Below are positions 18,431 to 27,923 of a stretch of DNA of 64,000 nucleotides, in pieces. The stretch is taken from positions 8,184,001 through 8,248,000 of the forward strand of contig NZ_CP064703.1 of assembly GCF_023101085.1 (NCBI RefSeq). Direction: 5' to 3'. Under the pieces are notes generated by a model that had not been told where the DNA came from, searched no databases, and saw nothing but the letters and a program-made list of their open reading frames with translations. The stretch comes from Bradyrhizobium sp. 170. GTDB taxonomy: Bacteria > Pseudomonadota > Alphaproteobacteria > Rhizobiales > Xanthobacteraceae. The translations under genes and the position numbers were made by a program. Positions within the stretch are counted from its first letter, which is position 1, and each line of letters opens with the position of its first letter.

Positions 18431-19195
18431 TCAGAATCCGCTTCCCGACAGGAATTCCTTGCGGATCGTGCGGATGATGATCATGACGTCCATGCGCAGT
18501 GACCACTGCTCGATGTAATGCAGGTCGTAATCAATCCGCGAGACCGCAGGCCCGAACTCGGCCGTGCTGCCCCTGCAGCCGCTGACCTGCGCGAGCCCGG
18601 TAATACCGGGCCGCGCCGTATGGCGCTGAAAATAATATGGCACGAGGTCTTCGTAGGGCAGATCCGCGGCCAGCATTCCCGGAACGTGCGGCCGCGGCCC
18701 GACCAGCGACATGTCGCCCTTGATCACGTTGATCAGTTGCGGAATCTCATCGAGGCTGGTCTTGCGCAGAATTCGCCCCACCGGCGTCACGCGCGCATCG
18801 CCCTGGACCGTCTGCCTTACGCCGCGCACATCACCGGCATCGTTACGCATGGTGCGGAACTTGTAGATCTTGAAGCGGCGGTTTCGATAGCCGTAGCGGT
18901 ATTGAAAGAACAGCACCGGGCCCGGCGACGTCGTCTTGATCGCCACGGCAATCGCAATCAGGAGAGGCGCGAAAAACAGCAATGCGCCGCCTGCCGCGGC
19001 GATGTCGAAGACGCGCTTTGCGATCGACGACGACGGCTCAGTCCGCGCGGCACGGCGCGAACGCCGGCGGCCTCGATACGCACGATGCGTACCGCCGCCG
19101 GCAAACTCGACAGGACGGACCGAAATCTGAGTCCGCTCTCTCCGAATCGGCGTGACGTTGTTCCGATCGAAGTTGGCTGTCACGATCGAGGCCAT
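18431..19195 (-). CDS. Undecaprenyl-phosphate sugar-1-phosphate transferase (ExoY-like initiating enzyme)
   Basis: About 254 residues from ATG 19195 (GAGGAG six bases ahead). A basic N-terminus is followed by [15 protein letters not shown] and a membrane segment (residues about 65-85). The catalytic core shows [25 protein letters not shown] and [13 protein letters not shown], the standard bacterial sugar transferase motifs. It is the short ExoY/WbaP-C-terminal form without the five-helix N-terminal domain. It puts the first sugar phosphate on undecaprenyl phosphate at the inner membrane, starting each repeat unit. It is the first gene of the leftward half of the cluster. Confidence 0.92.
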   Translation of the reverse strand: MASIVTANFDRNNVTPIRRERTQISVRPVEFAGGGTHRAYRGRRRSRRAARTEPSSSIAKRVFDIAAAGGALLFFAPLLIAIAVAIKTTSPGPVLFFQYRYGYRNRRFKIYKFRTMRNDAGDVRGVRQTVQGDARVTPVGRILRKTSLDEIPQLINVIKGDMSLVGPRPHVPGMLAADLPYEDLVPYYFQRHTARPGITGLAQVSGCRGSTAEFGPAVSRIDYDLHYIEQWSLRMDVMIIIRTIRKEFLSGSGF

Positions 19196-19742
19196 GACTC
19201 TCCTCTCTGCTGGAACCGGACTGTGGCCGAGCACGTCGAATTGCCCGGCACCGCGCGTGACGATTTCGCAGCAGCGAATGTCAGCACTTTCGAAGTCGCA
19301 AAGACTTTCCAAAATCTTGAGCGAAATTTGGCACGAAAGTGAAATAGGTCTCGCATGACGCCGGAACTGAATCGCGCGCGCGATTGTGCGACGCGATATT
19401 CTGGTTTGTTCGGAGGCGCTTAGTTTCGATTTGCCCGGTTAACGGGATGCGTGTGACTCGACGCTGCTATGCATATTCGAAAACCGCGGAACAAAATCCA
19501 TTATTCGATTCTCGACGTTCAATTGAACAAATTCAGCGTCGCTATAAGGGCAACAAATGGCCGTCACGCCGTTGTCTTGAACGAGATCGTTCATCGAAAG
19601 CTAGCGATCCACCACAGCCTGACGACAGACGGAGACTGAAGCGCACGAGCTGGTGCGATGATCGCCAGGCTTCGAAGAAAAAACAGAGACGGCAGCGATT
19701 CGCGAGCCGTCCACCTCGCGGAACGCTTCCGGGGAGGCGCCC
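19196..19742. other. Long AT-richer intergenic region between the two halves of the EPS cluster
   Basis: No convincing gene on either strand: the open frames are short and lack family character and ribosome-binding sites. The stretch is visibly richer in A+T than its surroundings, especially 19260-19560. It must hold the promoter for the leftward precursor genes and one for the rightward genes starting at 19743. It contains the perfect 12-base palindrome described separately. Confidence 0.5.
19517..19528. repeat. 12-base perfect palindrome GTTCAATTGAAC
   Basis: A perfect inverted repeat without spacer in the intergenic region, 214 bases ahead of the small membrane protein gene and 321 bases from the ExoY-like start. 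It could be an operator for the exopolysaccharide genes. A single short palindrome in AT-rich DNA can arise by chance, so this is only a candidate. Confidence 0.3.
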
Positions 19743-19886
19743 ATGATGGCCGAACGTCTGCACAGCCGCGCGCTGGTGCCGCACGACAGAGTGCTGCCTG
19801 ACCGCAAGCTCAGGAACCGAATCATCATCGGGAATGTGATAGCGTGGGTGGCGATCGTTATCTTGATCGCTCTGCTCTTTTTCTAG
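19743..19886 (+). CDS. Small single-pass membrane protein (47 residues)
   Basis: ATG at 19743 (another ATG follows directly) is preceded by GGGGAGG at six bases, an excellent ribosome-binding site. The product starts MMAERLHSRALVPHDRVL and ends in a strongly hydrophobic helix (GNVIAWVAIVILIALLFF), giving a C-tail-anchored topology. It is the first rightward gene of the exopolysaccharide cluster, 68 bases before the phosphatase gene. The function is unknown; position suggests a small accessory protein of export or polymerisation. The RBS and the amphipathic N-terminus followed by a full-length helix argue against a chance frame. Confidence 0.6.
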   Translation: MMAERLHSRALVPHDRVLPDRKLRNRIIIGNVIAWVAIVILIALLFF

Positions 19887-19954
19887 ACACCTCGCCTCGG
19901 CGTACTGCGTGATGGATTGACCGCCACCCGGTTCCATGATCGACATCGCACACC

Positions 19955-20689
19955 ATGCAACAGATGTCCGCAGCACCTTCGCGCTCCGTTAACGCTTCAG
20001 CGCCAGCCGATACACGCATCTATGCGGTCGGTGACATCCACGGCCGGGCCGACCTTCTGAGCGAAATCACTGCGCGCATCGACGACGACATCCGGCGCAG
20101 ACCGATTGCGCATACGGTCGAAATCTATCTCGGCGACTACATCGATCGCGGACCGCACTCCAGGACGGTGATTGATTTGCTCGCGGTTCGTCTGGTTGCC
20201 AATAGCGCCGTGTGTCTGCGCGGCAACCACGAAGCTGTGATGGAAGGGTTCCTTCAGGATCCGGCCATCCTGCAGCACTGGCTGCCATTGGGCGGCATGC
20301 AGACGCTTGCATCCTACGGCATCGAGCTGCACGACGACACCGAGACAGCTCTCGACCTGCATCGCCGCCTTCTCGATGCGTTCCCCCGTGCCCACGAATT
20401 GTTCATGCAGTGTTTGCGCAATCAGTTCAGTTGCGGCGACTTCCTGTTCGTTCACGCCGGCATTCGCCCGGACATCCCGATCGCGCAGCAGGATGTTAAC
20501 GACCTGATCTGGATTCGGAACGAGTTCCTCGACTCCACGCTGGATCACGAAAGATTCATCGTGCACGGTCACACGCCGGTGCCGCGTCCGGATATCCGCC
20601 ACAACCGAATCAACATCGATACCTGCGCGTGGCGAACGGGAACCCTGACCTGCATCGCGATCGAAGGATCGACGATCCTCTTTTTGTGA
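19955..20689 (+). CDS. PPP-family metallophosphoesterase (serine/threonine phosphatase-like)
   Basis: A 244-residue cytoplasmic phosphatase. GDIHGR, GDYIDRG, LRGNHE and the later FVHAGI and VHGHTP are the five motifs of bacterial PPP phosphatases such as PrpA/PphA. Two metals would be bound by the Asp/His/Asn set visible in these motifs. Position at the head of the export/co-polymerase genes suggests a role in phosphorylation control of the pathway. The ExoP-like kinase downstream is a tyrosine kinase and this family usually prefers Ser/Thr/His phosphates, so a direct pairing is uncertain. Encoded between the small membrane protein and the export protein. Confidence 0.87.
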   Translation: MQQMSAAPSRSVNASAPADTRIYAVGDIHGRADLLSEITARIDDDIRRRPIAHTVEIYLGDYIDRGPHSRTVIDLLAVRLVANSAVCLRGNHEAVMEGFLQDPAILQHWLPLGGMQTLASYGIELHDDTETALDLHRRLLDAFPRAHELFMQCLRNQFSCGDFLFVHAGIRPDIPIAQQDVNDLIWIRNEFLDSTLDHERFIVHGHTPVPRPDIRHNRINIDTCAWRTGTLTCIAIEGSTILFL

Positions 20690-20723
20690 TGTGCGCACAC
20701 GCGTTTTGTGATGCGCGCACGCG
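20682..20723. repeat. Two imperfect direct repeats TTTTGTGATG-YGCGCACRCG
   Basis: Unit 1 (20682-20703) reads TTTTGTGATGTGCGCACACGCG in two parts and unit 2 (20704-20723) repeats it with a two-base deletion. Unit 1 overlaps the phosphatase stop codon. The GTGCGCAC core is itself palindromic. Located about 100 bases before the export gene start, it could be a regulator site; no function is shown. Confidence 0.4.
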
Positions 20724-20817
20724 ATTGCGAATTCGATGGAACTCGCGCATCACATTCTTTCGCCTTGTTTTCCTTTCTATGATCGGAGGCTGTACGTGCA
20801 TTCACGGAGATGCAGCC

Positions 20818-21408
20818 ATGCAGCAACGGTCGTCCAGCGCCGGCCCGACGCTTCCCTTCCTTCTTTTCGTCGTCCTTGCGATTGCCGGCATCAGTGCCGG
20901 TCTTTCAGTTCAAGCTTCAGCACAAACGCCGCCATCCACATCGTCCGCGGAGGGTTACATCCTTGGCCCGAACGATCGAATCAGGCTGAAGGTCTACGGC
21001 GAGGCCGATATCACCGGCGAATATGAAATCGACAATGGCGGTAAGGTTTCGATTCCACTCGCGGGCCATATAAAGGCTGCCGGCACTACGACGCGGCAGC
21101 TCGAAAAAGCGATCGCATCCGCGCTTGCCAAGGGAATCGTGCGCGATCCCCGCGTGAACGTCGAGATCGCGCAGTATCGCCCGTACTACATTCTCGGCGA
21201 GGTCAAGAAGAGCGGCGAATACCCGTACCGCAATGGGCTGACGGTCCTGGACGCGGTCGCAAGCGCCGGTGGATTCACGTATCGCGCCAATGAGAACAAG
21301 GTTTATCTGCGCCGGGCAGGTGCCGGCGCGGAAGAGATCCTGCCTCTCGATGCGCCGGTTCCGGTTTTCCCGGGCGACAACATTCGGATTCCGGAGCGCT
21401 ACTTCTAG
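20818..21408 (+). CDS. Polysaccharide export protein (Wza/ExoF-type, OPX family)
   Basis: 196 residues from ATG 20818 (GGAGA eight bases ahead). A clear signal peptide (PFLLFVVLAIAGISAGLSV...ASA, cut near residue 36) precedes the poly_export domain (GYILGPNDRIRLKVYGE to RVNVEIAQYRP) and one SLBB domain (YYILGEVKKSGEYPYRNGLT). It ends FPGDNIRIPERYF, typical of the rhizobial family. There is no lipobox Cys, so unlike Wza it is not a lipoprotein and lacks the C-terminal outer-membrane helix. It acts in the periplasm with the ExoP-like protein and probably the next beta-barrel to move polymer across the outer membrane. Confidence 0.9.
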   Translation: MQQRSSSAGPTLPFLLFVVLAIAGISAGLSVQASAQTPPSTSSAEGYILGPNDRIRLKVYGEADITGEYEIDNGGKVSIPLAGHIKAAGTTTRQLEKAIASALAKGIVRDPRVNVEIAQYRPYYILGEVKKSGEYPYRNGLTVLDAVASAGGFTYRANENKVYLRRAGAGAEEILPLDAPVPVFPGDNIRIPERYF

Positions 21409-21708
21409 CGTCGCGGAACCGCAGATGAGGTGCACGCCGCTCGCGCGCGGAATGACGACGTGTGTGTTGCGTTGTCGTCACATCAAGCGTTTTGCAATGC
21501 GAAATATTTTTGCGACGCGAGGAAAACTTTTTCCGGCAAGGCGCGTTGCAAGCGAGCGCATCACTTCAATCTCACAACTCAAAAACCTTGCGCCCGCGTA
21601 CCGAGTATGAGGCATGCCTTTCTTATGCGCAGTCGACGATCATTTTCTGAGCGATGGGCTTCGCCCGTTAAGTGTTCGCCGCCTTCAAGTTCCCGCAAGG
21701 GATGGGTG
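21409..21708. other. Non-coding gap between export protein and beta-barrel genes
   Basis: About 300 bases. An upstream in-frame extension of the beta-barrel frame exists but has no signal-peptide-like character and no ribosome-binding site. TGACGAC-N14-GTCGTCA at 21453-21480 could form a weak hairpin, and 21490-21540 is AT-rich, so a separate promoter here is possible. Nothing else was recognised. Confidence 0.35.
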
Positions 21709-23136
21709 ATGGGATCCGAGTTTGCACTTGCATGGTGGAATGCATCCGAAGGAAGCGGCGAGCAATCCCGCTTCGTACGCGTGCCCGGCCGATGCCGCTT
21801 CAACCTGTTGCCCGCGCCGGCGATAGCAATCCTGCTGGGTCTTGGATCGTCGGCGAATGCACAGGCCATTCCATGGACCAGCGGAGAATTCGCATCACCC
21901 TGGAGCTCACAGAAGATCTTTGAACCGTCATCGCTGCCGGACCGGACCGACCCGGACAACCGCGAAGAGGTTCCGCCCGAGGACATGCCGGTGAAGAAGC
22001 GACAACAGCCTGGCTACGAACCCGTCGGCATTCGCTCCGGTTCCTGGATGTTCAACCCGTCGCTGACCGCCGGAACTTTCTACGACAGCAACGTCTTTGC
22101 TTCGAACACCGCGCCGCGTTCCGATGTCGCAGCGGTGATTGAGCCGACGCTGCGCGCGCATTCACTATGGGGGCGGCATGGCGTCGATCTGAAGCTGGAT
22201 GCGCAGTCGACGACCTATAATCAGTTTTCGAGCCTGAACCAGACCAACGCCAGCCTGAAGGGCAATGGCTGGCTGGACATCACAAACGACACGATGCTGC
22301 TGGGCAGCTTTCAGATCGCGCATCTGAACGAAGGCGTCGGCACGCTCACTTCTCCTGCCAACGCCATATCGCCGACGCCATACAACCTGATGTCCGGCGA
22401 CGTCACGCTGCGCAAGGAGTTCAACCGGCTGACAACATCGGTCGGCTTCCGTACCGATTCCTACGACTACGGATCGACGCGCGCGCAGGACGGCACCGTC
22501 ATCAACCAGGACGCCCGCGACGGGCAGATCTACGCACTGCACAGCCGGATCGACTATGCGATCTCTTCCACCCTCGGCTGGTTCGGCGGCGTGGAAGGCA
22601 ATCAGCGCGACATCAGGGGAACGCCGGGCCATACGCTGGACTCGCAAGGCTATCGCGCGCTGACCGGCATCACGGTCGGCTTAAGCAATCTGGTGACCGG
22701 CGAATTCGGCGCCGGCTATGTTCAGCAGCGCTTCGACGATCCGTCGATCGGCAACATAGAAGGCCCCTCCTACCGCGCGCGGCTGACATGGCGGCCGACG
22801 CGCCTGCTCGATGTACACTTCAATGCCGAGCAGCTCGTGACGCAGACCACCGACACCAGCGCCACCGGCGTGCTCGCCAACGCGGTTCAACTCGGCGTCG
22901 ACTACGAACTTCGGCGCAACATCATCGTGTCGCTCGCGGGCGGTTACGAGAACGACAAGTTCTTCGGTCAACTCCGCAAGGACAACGTGCTGACGTCGGA
23001 CACGCGCGTCAAATACCTCGTCAACCGCTTCGGGGCGGTTTCCGCCTACTACCGCTACACCAAGCGCGACAGCGACATTCCCGTCTTCAGCTTCGACAAA
23101 CATCTGGTAGGAATGAATGTTACAGCGCAATTCTGA
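21709..23136 (+). CDS. Outer-membrane beta-barrel protein of EPS export (BBP2-like)
   Basis: About 475 residues from ATG 21709, which follows AAGGG at ten bases. A long n-region leads into a hydrophobic core (PAPAIAILLGLGSSANAQA), so it is exported. A Pro-rich linker precedes a region of alternating aromatic strands (YDSNVFASN, VGFRTDSYDYGS, FGAGYVQQRFDD, VSAYYRYTKRDSD) closing with FDKHLVGMNVTAQF, whose terminal Phe suits BAM assembly. This family (outer membrane beta-barrel, DUF560/BBP2 type) is found in exopolysaccharide clusters and may form the outer-membrane pore missing from the short OPX protein upstream. It overlaps the next gene by 20 bases. Confidence 0.82.
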   Translation: MGSEFALAWWNASEGSGEQSRFVRVPGRCRFNLLPAPAIAILLGLGSSANAQAIPWTSGEFASPWSSQKIFEPSSLPDRTDPDNREEVPPEDMPVKKRQQPGYEPVGIRSGSWMFNPSLTAGTFYDSNVFASNTAPRSDVAAVIEPTLRAHSLWGRHGVDLKLDAQSTTYNQFSSLNQTNASLKGNGWLDITNDTMLLGSFQIAHLNEGVGTLTSPANAISPTPYNLMSGDVTLRKEFNRLTTSVGFRTDSYDYGSTRAQDGTVINQDARDGQIYALHSRIDYAISSTLGWFGGVEGNQRDIRGTPGHTLDSQGYRALTGITVGLSNLVTGEFGAGYVQQRFDDPSIGNIEGPSYRARLTWRPTRLLDVHFNAEQLVTQTTDTSATGVLANAVQLGVDYELRRNIIVSLAGGYENDKFFGQLRKDNVLTSDTRVKYLVNRFGAVSAYYRYTKRDSDIPVFSFDKHLVGMNVTAQF

Positions 23137-25432
23137 CCTGCCCTATGTAATCCCCGACGAGCCCGTCACCCGCCCCCCCGCGGAAAGCTGGCAGTATCCG
23201 ACCGTCGATTTGCGCGAGATGGGCCGCATCCTGCGCCGCCGCTACCGGCTGTTGGCGCTGCCGGCCTTGGCGCTGCTCGGGCTGGCGCTGACCTATTTGA
23301 TGTTCGCCACCACTCTCTATACAGCGACATCGACCGTGCTGGTCGATCCGCGCCGCGCCAACGTCGTCGAGACCAACCAGTCCGTGCTGTCAAACTTCGG
23401 CACGGATGATGCGACCATCGAAAGCCAGACGCTGCTGATCCAGTCGGTCGCGATTCTGACGCGCGTCGTTGACAAGCTGAAGCTAACCGAAGACGAGGAA
23501 TTCACGCCGAAGCCCGGCCTGCTCGATCCGATCAAGGGGCTATTCCGCAGCAGCGGGCCGAGCGACGGAGCCAGCCCGGAGGACGCCGCCAGGTCGCGAT
23601 CGGTCGATATCCTTCAGAAGCGGATGAAAGTGACGCGGCAGGGCACCACTTTCCTCGTCGACGTCGCCGTCAGTTCTCAATCGCCGCAGAAGGCCGCGAC
23701 CATCGCCAACGCGATTGCGGATGCGTATTTCAACGAGCAGGTACGCGCCAAATACGATGCGACGCGCATTGCCGCGAACTGGCTCAACGGCCAGATCGAC
23801 GAGTTGAAGTCGAGGGTTGTCGCCTCCGAAAAGGCAGTCGAGGATTATCGTTCCGCCAATAATCTGATGGTGTCGCAGGGCGTCACGCTCAACGACCAGC
23901 AGATCACCGACCTCAACGGCAAGCTGATCGCCGCGCGCGCGCAAACCGCGGAGGCGCGGGCGAAGTATGAACAGGTCCAGGACATCGCGAAATCAGGCGG
24001 CGATCCCGGCGGCATCAACGCGGCCATTTCCTCGGAAATGATCACGAAGCTGCGCACCCAGTATGCCGACATCGCCAAGAACGAAGCCGACCTGTCGAGC
24101 AAATACGGCGCGCGTCACCCCCTCGTCGCCAATGTCCGGGCGCAGCGGCGTGATACCCAGCGGCTGATCAACGAGGAAATCCGGCGAATCCTGGAGAGCA
24201 CGAAGCACGATTACGACGTCGCGCGCTCACGCGAAGCGTCGCTGACGCAAAGCCTCGATCAGCTCCAGGGCGTGTCCACGTCCTCAGGCCAGGCGCAGGT
24301 GCGCTTACGCGAACTGCAGCGCGAGGCCGAGGCCAACCGCACGCAGTATGAATCCTATCTGGCACGCTCCAAGGAAACGACGGCGCAAGAGAGCCTGGAG
24401 ATGCCGGATTCCCGAATCGTGACCAAGGCCAGCATTCCGATCAGGCCGTCCTCTCCCAAGACCATGCTGATTCTGGGCCTTGCCGTGATGCTCGGTCTCG
24501 GCGCGGGCAGCGTGCTGGCGTTCCTCACCGACTATCTCGACGGCCGCGTCAAGACGCTTGAGCAGGCCGAAGCCATTGCGGGCGTGCCCGCGCTGGCCGC
24601 GGTGCCGCTGATCGGCGCGCGCGAGCTGGCCGGTCTCGCCCGGCGCGGACGCCGCGAACTCGGCCGCTATGATCCGAAGGCGACAGGGCTGTTGCCGCCG
24701 GCGCTGCAGCCGCCCTTGACGCGCTACGCGATCGACGAGCCCGGCACGTTTTTCGCGGAAGCGATCCGCGCCGTTCGCCTTGCGCTGCAACGGACGATGC
24801 GGTCGCAGCCGGTGAAGGTCGTGCAGGTTACCTCCGCGCTCGACAGCGAGGGCAAGACCACGCTTGCGATCAACCTGGCACAGTCGCTGGCCATGCTCGG
24901 CATCCGAACGCTCCTCATCGATGGCGACCTCCGCAACCCGCAAGTGACCCGCGCACTCTGTCCACGCGCCGACGCCGGGCTGCTGGAAGTCGCGATCGGC
25001 CAGGCAGCGCCGGAACGCGCCATTCTGGTCGATCCCAGCACGGGGCTTTCGATTCTGCCGTCCACGCCGATCAAGGAAGTCGAGTTCATCACGGAGCTGA
25101 TGTTCTCCGACCGGATCGTCGACGTTCTCGATTACTTCCGCCACCGCTACGAACTGATCGTGATCGACTCGCCGCCGCTGGTGCCCCTGGTCGATGGCCG
25201 CGCGCTCGCCGAACTGGCCGATCGCATCATTCTGGCGCTGGCCTGGGACCAGACTCCGGGTGAAGTGTTGTCCCATGCCATGGACCTGCTGTCCCCGGTC
25301 CGCAACCGGGTCATGGGCACGGTGTTGACCCGCGTCGATCTCAGCCGCCTGCAGTTCTATGACTATTACCGCAGCTCGGCCTATCTCAAGCCATACGGCG
25401 CCGCGCGCCTGCATGCCGGAGCGGCGCGGTGA
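23117..25432 (+). CDS. ExoP-like polysaccharide co-polymerase fused to BY-type tyrosine kinase
   Basis: 771 residues combining both parts of a PCP-2a system. A Wzz domain with TM1 (about 40-60, ALPALALLGLALTYLMF) leads into a large periplasmic coiled-coil/GNVR region (about 180-420). TM2 (about 450-475, LILGLAVMLGLGAGSVLAFL) leads to the cytoplasmic kinase: Walker A SALDSEGKTTL, A' LLIDGDLRNPQ and B LIVIDSPPL. The tail has a tyrosine cluster (FYDYYRSSAYLKPYG) for autophosphorylation. It controls chain length and couples polymerisation to export. It starts inside the beta-barrel gene and shares GTGA with the polymerase gene, so all three are translationally coupled. Confidence 0.93.
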   Translation: MLQRNSDLPYVIPDEPVTRPPAESWQYPTVDLREMGRILRRRYRLLALPALALLGLALTYLMFATTLYTATSTVLVDPRRANVVETNQSVLSNFGTDDATIESQTLLIQSVAILTRVVDKLKLTEDEEFTPKPGLLDPIKGLFRSSGPSDGASPEDAARSRSVDILQKRMKVTRQGTTFLVDVAVSSQSPQKAATIANAIADAYFNEQVRAKYDATRIAANWLNGQIDELKSRVVASEKAVEDYRSANNLMVSQGVTLNDQQITDLNGKLIAARAQTAEARAKYEQVQDIAKSGGDPGGINAAISSEMITKLRTQYADIAKNEADLSSKYGARHPLVANVRAQRRDTQRLINEEIRRILESTKHDYDVARSREASLTQSLDQLQGVSTSSGQAQVRLRELQREAEANRTQYESYLARSKETTAQESLEMPDSRIVTKASIPIRPSSPKTMLILGLAVMLGLGAGSVLAFLTDYLDGRVKTLEQAEAIAGVPALAAVPLIGARELAGLARRGRRELGRYDPKATGLLPPALQPPLTRYAIDEPGTFFAEAIRAVRLALQRTMRSQPVKVVQVTSALDSEGKTTLAINLAQSLAMLGIRTLLIDGDLRNPQVTRALCPRADAGLLEVAIGQAAPERAILVDPSTGLSILPSTPIKEVEFITELMFSDRIVDVLDYFRHRYELIVIDSPPLVPLVDGRALAELADRIILALAWDQTPGEVLSHAMDLLSPVRNRVMGTVLTRVDLSRLQFYDYYRSSAYLKPYGAARLHAGAAR

Positions 25433-26829
25433 GAATGCGCGGACCGTTTAACGGACCAGCCGGCGTGGCACGGGTGCATCGTCTCCCCCTTGCATCATCG
25501 GCGCCGCGGCCAGCTTCCTACGCGCATGGGCGCGCTTCGAATGCCGACGCCGTCATCGAACGGATCGCGGCCGGCTTGATGCTGCTGGCCGTGATGGCAA
25601 CGTTCACGGCCTCGTCGTCCGTACTGACCAACTTTAAAATCCATTATATGACGGCAGGCGGTAATTTTTACGAAAAGCTGCATCCGGCAACCTATTTCAC
25701 GTTGCTCGCATTCTCTCTTTTGCTGATACGCAGCCGCGGCCCGGTCGGCGAGCTCAATCGGATGTTCTCCGAATCGAAGCTGCTGCTGGCGTATCTGCTC
25801 TGCTGGCTGTTCCTCTTGATCCAGGTGATCGTGCTCGAACGCCCGTTCACGGTCATCATCGACACGTTTCTGCTGCCGATCCTGATTGCGATGGTGATGT
25901 GGCAGTTGTCGCCGTCGCAAAAACGCCCGCTGGCCTGGGCCATTCATTTCACGATCCTGCTGAACGTCGTGCTCGGCTATTATGAGTATTTCTCCGGCCA
26001 TCGGCTGATCCCGTTGACGCTCGGCGACGTCGTGGTGTTGGGAGAATGGCGCTCCGCAGCGCTGCTGGGCCACCCGCTCACGGCATCCGGCATCGTGGGC
26101 GCCTACGTGCTGGCGCTGGTGCTCCGTCCGGCGATCTGTCCGCCGCTGCTGGTGCGGTTGCCGCTGATCGCATTCAGCCTGGGATCGCTGATGGCCTTCG
26201 GCGGCCGAACGTCGCTGGTCACAGTGCTGGCGATGATCGGGCTGCTCGGGGGCTTTGAGGCGTTCCGCCTGATGCGGGGAAGGCGAATGCCGCTTCCCGC
26301 GGCAATTCTCGCCATCTGTGTGCTGTTTGCTGCAGGCGCCATCGTATTCGCCGCGCTCGACCTCGGCATTTTCGACAAGATGCTGCTGCGCTTCTCCTCA
26401 GACAAAGGCAGCACGCTGGCGCGTTACGCCACCTTCAGCCTGCTCTCGCATTTCGACTGGCATGAACTGATCCTCGGCCCCAACCCGGTTCGGGTGAATG
26501 CGCTGCAGTCGCAGCTCGGCCTCAACTACGGCATCGAAAACTTCTGGATCTCCTCCGTCGTTCAGTTCGGCCTCGTCCACACCATCGTGCTGACGGTCGG
26601 ACTGGTCTGCTTCTTCGTCGAATTGCTGCGCCGCTCAGATCGGGCGGCGTGGGCGATCGTGCTGCTGATCGTCATCATCGCCGCCAGTTCGGTGAGCTTC
26701 TCGTCGAAGAACATTCAACTCGCGCAGTTCGTGATCCTCATTTCGGTCTTGCTGCCGCGCGAGCCGCGGCGCGTCGCCGCGCCCGCGCAAGTTCGCCCAC
26801 CCATCAGCTACCGGTCCGTTCCGGCATAA
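25429..26829 (+). CDS. Wzy/O-antigen ligase-like exopolysaccharide polymerase
   Basis: About 466 residues from GTG 25429, which overlaps the ExoP-like stop by four bases; an ATG six bases later is an alternative. The protein has some ten or more membrane segments (for example LMLLAVMATFTASSSVLTNF, FTILLNVVLGYYEYF, LPAAILAICVLFAAGAIVF) and a long loop with GPNPVRVNALQSQLGLNYG. It resembles VpsF/Wzy-type polymerases, which join lipid-linked repeat units on the periplasmic face. Wzy proteins are poorly conserved, so the call leans on topology, size and position. Confidence 0.78.
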   Translation: MRMRGPFNGPAGVARVHRLPLASSAPRPASYAHGRASNADAVIERIAAGLMLLAVMATFTASSSVLTNFKIHYMTAGGNFYEKLHPATYFTLLAFSLLLIRSRGPVGELNRMFSESKLLLAYLLCWLFLLIQVIVLERPFTVIIDTFLLPILIAMVMWQLSPSQKRPLAWAIHFTILLNVVLGYYEYFSGHRLIPLTLGDVVVLGEWRSAALLGHPLTASGIVGAYVLALVLRPAICPPLLVRLPLIAFSLGSLMAFGGRTSLVTVLAMIGLLGGFEAFRLMRGRRMPLPAAILAICVLFAAGAIVFAALDLGIFDKMLLRFSSDKGSTLARYATFSLLSHFDWHELILGPNPVRVNALQSQLGLNYGIENFWISSVVQFGLVHTIVLTVGLVCFFVELLRRSDRAAWAIVLLIVIIAASSVSFSSKNIQLAQFVILISVLLPREPRRVAAPAQVRPPISYRSVPA

Positions 26830-26847
26830 CACGGGATCCCCTTTCGC

Positions 26848-27882
26848 ATGACCATCTATGTCGACAACACCCATCTCGGACGTCACGTCACCGGTCTCGA
26901 ACGCATCACGCTCGAGCTGTTCTCCGAGGCCGCGCTGGCGCCGCTCGATGTCGTGCCGGTGAAGGCGCAGGGTCTTCGCCAGATGGTGACGACGCAGACC
27001 CTGGGATTGCCGATGCGGCTCGCCGCTTCGTCCTCGATCCTGCTGTGCCCGGGCTTTCCGCCCAGCCCGCTGCTGCGGCCGTTCGCATCGCGGGTGCTGC
27101 CCTATATCCACGACGACTTTCTGATCACGCGGCGCGCCGAACTCAATATGCGGGCGCGGCTCTACATGGCCGGGCCCTTCAAGCTCGCGTTGCGCCACTA
27201 TCCGCGCTTTCTGGCAAATTCCGGCGATACCAGGCGCAAGCTTGCCGCGCATTGCCGGTCCGACGCGGAAGTGACGCTCTATCGGCCTTCGGTCCGCAAC
27301 GTGTTTGGCCTCGCCCCCGGACAACGCGGCGAACGCAGCGCGCGGCCCCAACCGCTTCGGCTGATCGCGCTGGGCACCGTGGAGCCGCGCAAGAATTTCA
27401 CAGCGGCGGCGAAAATCCTCGACGCATTGCGCTCGCAGGGATTTCCGGATGCAACACTGGATATCGTCGGAAGGCCGGGCTGGGGTAACGACTGGCAAAC
27501 GCTTGAGTGGCAACCCGGCGTTACGCTGCACGGATATCAGTCCACCGAGCGGGTCAATCAGTTGCTCGAAGCCGCCGATCTGTTCGTCTGCACCTCGCAT
27601 GACGAAGGTCTGGGGTTGCCCCTGCTGGAAGCTCAGTATGCCGGCCTTCCAATCATCGCCCCCGATGCCGCCATCTTTCGCGAGGTGCTCGGCGAGTCCG
27701 GAATCTATATCGATACCGCGGATCCTGCCTCCGCCACCACGCGGATCGCGGCTGCGCTGTCGAACGAGGATTGGCGCGCCCGGTACGTGGCACTGGCGGT
27801 GCGGAATCTGGCGCGCTGGAACGATCTGGCCCGCAGCGACCGCGAGGCTGTCATCAGCCTGATCGCCCGTCTTGCCAACTGA
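26848..27882 (+). CDS. Glycosyltransferase family 4
   Basis: A 344-residue cytoplasmic GT-B enzyme. The donor-binding C-terminal half has LGTVEPRKNF, VGRPGWGND, and the EX7E-type motif DEGLGLPLLEAQYAGLPIIAPD, followed by REVLGESGIYID. These are GT4 features, and the arrangement resembles mannosyl- or glucosyltransferases in rhizobial polysaccharide clusters. It adds one sugar to the lipid-linked repeat unit; donor and linkage cannot be told. It lies 18 bases after the polymerase gene. The next gene starts only 41 bases after its stop. Confidence 0.87.
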   Translation: MTIYVDNTHLGRHVTGLERITLELFSEAALAPLDVVPVKAQGLRQMVTTQTLGLPMRLAASSSILLCPGFPPSPLLRPFASRVLPYIHDDFLITRRAELNMRARLYMAGPFKLALRHYPRFLANSGDTRRKLAAHCRSDAEVTLYRPSVRNVFGLAPGQRGERSARPQPLRLIALGTVEPRKNFTAAAKILDALRSQGFPDATLDIVGRPGWGNDWQTLEWQPGVTLHGYQSTERVNQLLEAADLFVCTSHDEGLGLPLLEAQYAGLPIIAPDAAIFREVLGESGIYIDTADPASATTRIAAALSNEDWRARYVALAVRNLARWNDLARSDREAVISLIARLAN

Positions 27883-27923
27883 CACTTGCGTTCCAGGAAA
27901 TTCGGGTCCGGAGTACCGCAGCC

